Source of the DNA: Minisyncoccota bacterium
GTDB taxonomy: Bacteria; Verrucomicrobiota; Lentisphaeria; Oligosphaerales; MVZH01
Direction: 5' to 3'
Assembly (NCBI GenBank): GCA_021734725.1
Contig: JAIPIM010000248.1
Span: 1 to 6,142 of the forward strand
Length of the DNA stretch: 6,142 nucleotides
In this document: piece after piece, positions 4,997 to 6,142 of the stretch
Position numbering within the stretch: the first letter of the stretch is position 1
Layout of the letters: each line of letters begins with the position of its first letter
Notes under the pieces: generated by a model
Told to the model about the DNA's origin: nothing
Databases searched by the model: none
Seen by the model: only the letters and a program-made list of their open reading frames with translations
Program-made: the position numbers and the translations under genes

Positions 4997-5203
4997 ATGG
5001 TAACTGTGCATCCAGAATATGTCGTTGATGAACAGCAGCACCGCAAAGCGGTTCTGCTGCCTGTTGCAGAGTGGGAACGCATCGTCGATGAACTTGAGAC
5101 TCTTGACGATATTCGAGCGTTTGATGCCGCCAAGTCAGGCCCGCAAGACAAAATCCTTTTTGAACACGCGGTTCGGGAGATTCAAGAGGGATATGTTAAA
5201 TGA
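4997..5203 (+). CDS. Type II antitoxin, Phd/YefM- or RelB-like (cassette 5)
   Basis: 68 residues. ATG 4997 follows GAGGT (4986-4990) at six bases. The N-terminus H-P-E-Y-V-V-D-E-Q-Q-H-R-K-A-V-L-L-P-V-A, then E-W-E-R-I-V-D-E-L-E-T-L-D-D-I-R-A-F-D-A-A-K, fits the small antitoxins that pair with RelE/ParE toxins. It has a short beta-strand DNA-binding half followed by a long acidic helix that clamps the toxin. The C-terminal E-H-A-V-R-E-I-Q-E-G-Y is likewise typical. Its last codons overlap the toxin start by four bases (ATGA at 5200-5203), giving translational coupling and antitoxin-first order. It should neutralise the toxin and repress the operon. The protein is full length with no sign of decay, unlike the neighbouring cassette. 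Confidence 0.85.
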   Translation: MVTVHPEYVVDEQQHRKAVLLPVAEWERIVDELETLDDIRAFDAAKSGPQDKILFEHAVREIQEGYVK

Positions 5204-5451
5204 CATACGCAGTAGAGATTCTGCGCGCCGCTCAAAAAGAACTCGCCAAGATTGACCGACAAGCACAGTCCCGCATTATTGCTGCAATCCGTAATCTGGC
5301 CACTGACCCTCGCCCTACGGGCTGCAAGAAACTCTCAGGTCGCTCCGCCTGGCGCATTCGCATTGGTGCATACCGAGTGATCTACGAGATCCATGACAAC
5401 CAGCTTGTAGTCTTGATTATCACCATTGGAAATCGGGGCGACGTGTACTGA
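5200..5451 (+). CDS. RelE/ParE-superfamily toxin (cassette 5)
   Basis: 83 residues, the usual length for the family. Y-A-V-E-I-L-R-A-A-Q-K-E-L-A-K-I-D opens the fold with the first strand and helix. P-R-P-T-G-C-K-K-L-S-G, W51-R-I-R-I-G-A-Y-R-V-I-Y-E-I and the terminal V-V-L-I-I-T-I-G-N-R-G-D-V-Y follow. The basic residues K43/K44, R52, R54, R59 and R79 and the terminal Y83 lie where RelE-type mRNA interferases carry their RNA-binding and catalytic side chains. Ribosome-dependent mRNA cleavage is therefore the likely activity, and gyrase inhibition (ParE-like) is less likely. It is translationally coupled to the antitoxin by the ATGA overlap. It ends three bases before an attC, so the pair forms a compact cassette. 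Both frames look intact and probably functional. Confidence 0.9.
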   Translation: MTYAVEILRAAQKELAKIDRQAQSRIIAAIRNLATDPRPTGCKKLSGRSAWRIRIGAYRVIYEIHDNQLVVLIITIGNRGDVY

Positions 5452-5453
5452 TA

Positions 5454-5507
5454 GGCGAACCATCGCCTGCTCCGTACGCTTCGCGCCGGAGAGGCGTAAC
5501 GTTCCAC
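5454..5507 (+). other. attC site after the toxin-antitoxin cassette
   Basis: The inverse core is GGCGAAC (5454-5460). Arm CGCCT (5464-5468), bulged G5469, CTCCG (5470-5474) pairs with CGGAG (5487-5491, sharing its last G with the stem junction) and AGGCG (5492-5496). The second core is GTTCCAC (5501-5507), which keeps GTT but has CC where purines are usual. At 54 bases it is short but has the full attC layout, including the single extrahelical base on the left arm. Confidence 0.7.
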
Positions 5508-5521
5508 ACGGGGGTCGGTCT

Positions 5522-5534
5522 AGCCGCAGCGGCT
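5522..5534. terminator. Short hairpin at the end of rnfB
   Basis: AGCCG (5522-5526), CAG, CGGCT (5530-5534) forms a compact stem that touches the rnfB stop codon. No T tract follows on either strand, so termination activity is doubtful. It may simply separate the two convergent transcription units. Confidence 0.25.
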
Positions 5535-6142
5535 CAGCCCTGCCAGTCGGTCTGATCCACGGTGGTGCGGAAGTCGGCGGTGACCAGCGTGGGCATTTCC
5601 TCGTCGCGGGTGGCTTCCAGATCTTTGGCGCTGGGTTTGCCGATGGACTCGATGCGTTTCATGGGGCATTTGGTGACGGCCAGTTTGGCGGCATCCATAT
5701 TGGTTGGATCGTATTTATCGTAATCAATGCGCGGCAGGTTGCCGTCCATGACGAACAGCCCGTCGGCATTGCGGGCGCAGGCCTTGCAGCCGATGCAGCC
5801 GACTTCGCACACGGCTTTGACATCCTTGCCGCCGTCCTGGTTCGAGCATTTGATGACCAGCATGCGGCCGATCTTGAAGGGCACCATGGAGATGATATGG
5901 CGCGGGCAGGCGGTTTCGCAGGCGCCGCAGCCCACGCACTTGTCGTAGTCCACGGTGGCCAGGCCATCCACAACGTGAATCGCGTCGAAGGCGCAGGCGC
6001 GAAAACAATCGCCGAAGCCGAGACAGCCATAGGTGCAGCCCTGGACGCCGGCGATCAGGTTGGCGCTGGCGCAGGTGGGTTCGCCCTCGTACCGGCCCCG
6101 GCCCTTGCGCTGGGTATAGGTCGCGCCGCAATGGACGGCCGG
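5534..6142 (-). CDS. rnfB: Rnf electron transport complex subunit B, C-terminal part (5' end outside window)
   Basis: The frame is open from the right edge to TGA at 5536-5534, giving 202 residues. RnfB is the iron-sulfur subunit that passes electrons from ferredoxin into the membrane-bound Rnf complex, which couples ferredoxin:NAD+ oxidoreduction to Na+ or H+ transport. Visible cluster ligands, in order: C-T-Y-G-C-L-G-F-G-D-C-F-R-A-C (Cx3Cx5Cx3C), typical of RnfB; C-V-G-C-G-A-C-E-T-A-C-P (a 4Fe-4S ferredoxin motif); C-S-N-Q-D-G-G-K, then C-E-V-G-C-I-G-C-K-A-C, with K-C-P-M-K further on. F-D-A-I-H-V-V-D-G-L-A links the first two. The N-terminal membrane anchor and first cluster domain lie outside the window. 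The GTG at 5971 is internal, not the start. The C-terminal tail after K-C-P is about 40 residues, without Cys. As rnfB is last in rnfCDGEAB operons, the operon probably ends here. Confidence 0.9.
   Translation of the reverse strand, partial: PAVHCGATYTQRKGRGRYEGEPTCASANLIAGVQGCTYGCLGFGDCFRACAFDAIHVVDGLATVDYDKCVGCGACETACPRHIISMVPFKIGRMLVIKCSNQDGGKDVKAVCEVGCIGCKACARNADGLFVMDGNLPRIDYDKYDPTNMDAAKLAVTKCPMKRIESIGKPSAKDLEATRDEEMPTLVTADFRTTVDQTDWQG

Larger units (their letters stand above)
505..5507 (+). mobile_element. Decayed chromosomal integron: intI pseudogene, attI, five cassettes
   Basis: The order is that of an integron: a tyrosine recombinase on the minus strand, a GTTRRRY core site just upstream of it, then plus-strand genes of unrelated function separated by imperfect palindromes of attC form. 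The cassettes are: zinc-ribbon membrane protein; 403-residue membrane protein; Cys-rich lipoprotein; truncated SnoaL-like gene; antitoxin-toxin pair. Core-site wording varies and several second core sites have lost the invariant GTT, so the array looks old. The right border is the attC at 5454-5507, after which rnfB converges. The left border is less certain because the 3' end of intI is followed by repeats and a possible transposase fragment. Confidence 0.75.

Noticed and set aside
5727..6131. Other open frames across the rnfB region on both strands.
   Set aside because: They are frame shadows. Only the frame with the ordered Cys motifs is open to the window edge and matches RnfB.
1..6142. 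CRISPR array, tRNA or rRNA genes.
   Set aside because: No regularly spaced identical repeats, no cloverleaf with a TTCGAATC-like T-loop in context, and no conserved rRNA segments are seen.

Overview
The window looks like a small, decayed chromosomal integron set between two unrelated chromosomal genes. At the left edge is the 3' end of a plus-strand membrane-protein gene. At the right edge is the C-terminal part of rnfB, on the minus strand, encoding the ferredoxin-like subunit of the Rnf ion-pumping complex. Between them are a minus-strand remnant of an integron-type tyrosine recombinase, a candidate attI site just upstream of it, and a divergent plus-strand series of small unrelated genes. 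Each gene, or pair of genes, is followed by an attC-like hairpin. I infer an anaerobe of the PVC group (Kiritimatiellota, Lentisphaerota or Verrucomicrobiota). The reasons are the Rnf complex, the style of the zinc-ribbon protein, and the low-complexity inverted repeats; I could not test this by a search.

Layout. 1-143: end of a membrane-protein gene. 149-346: probable fragment of a transposase C-terminus. 395-479: TCG-rich inverted repeat. 505-1121 (minus): intI pseudogene, keeping the N-terminal domain and the last 50 or so residues with the tyrosine nucleophile; the middle is deleted and the two ends are in different frames. 1122-1282: short control region with an AT palindrome and the candidate attI core GTTGGAT at 1244-1250. 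Cassette 1 (1283-2317): zinc-ribbon membrane protein with a pseudopilin-like C-terminus, then a collapsed attC. Cassette 2 (2354-3565): 403-residue polytopic membrane protein, then attC at 3585-3662. Cassette 3 (3667-4101): Cys-rich lipoprotein whose last 20 residues are encoded by its attC (4039-4109). Cassette 4 (4124-4378): a SnoaL-like gene broken at its 3' end, followed by about 400 bases of repeat-rich noncoding DNA and a degraded attC (4790-4842). Cassette 5 (4997-5451): an overlapping antitoxin-toxin pair with its own candidate promoter, then a well-formed attC (5454-5507). 5534-6142 (minus): rnfB.

How it fits together. The cassette genes have no shared pathway, which is normal for integron cassettes. 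The toxin-antitoxin pair is the kind of module thought to stabilise such arrays. With the integrase broken, the array can probably no longer shuffle itself unless an integrase acts in trans. Three of the five attC sites share a bulged G at the same place in the left arm, and four share CGAAC in the first core site. This is the best internal evidence that they are real recombination sites and not chance hairpins.
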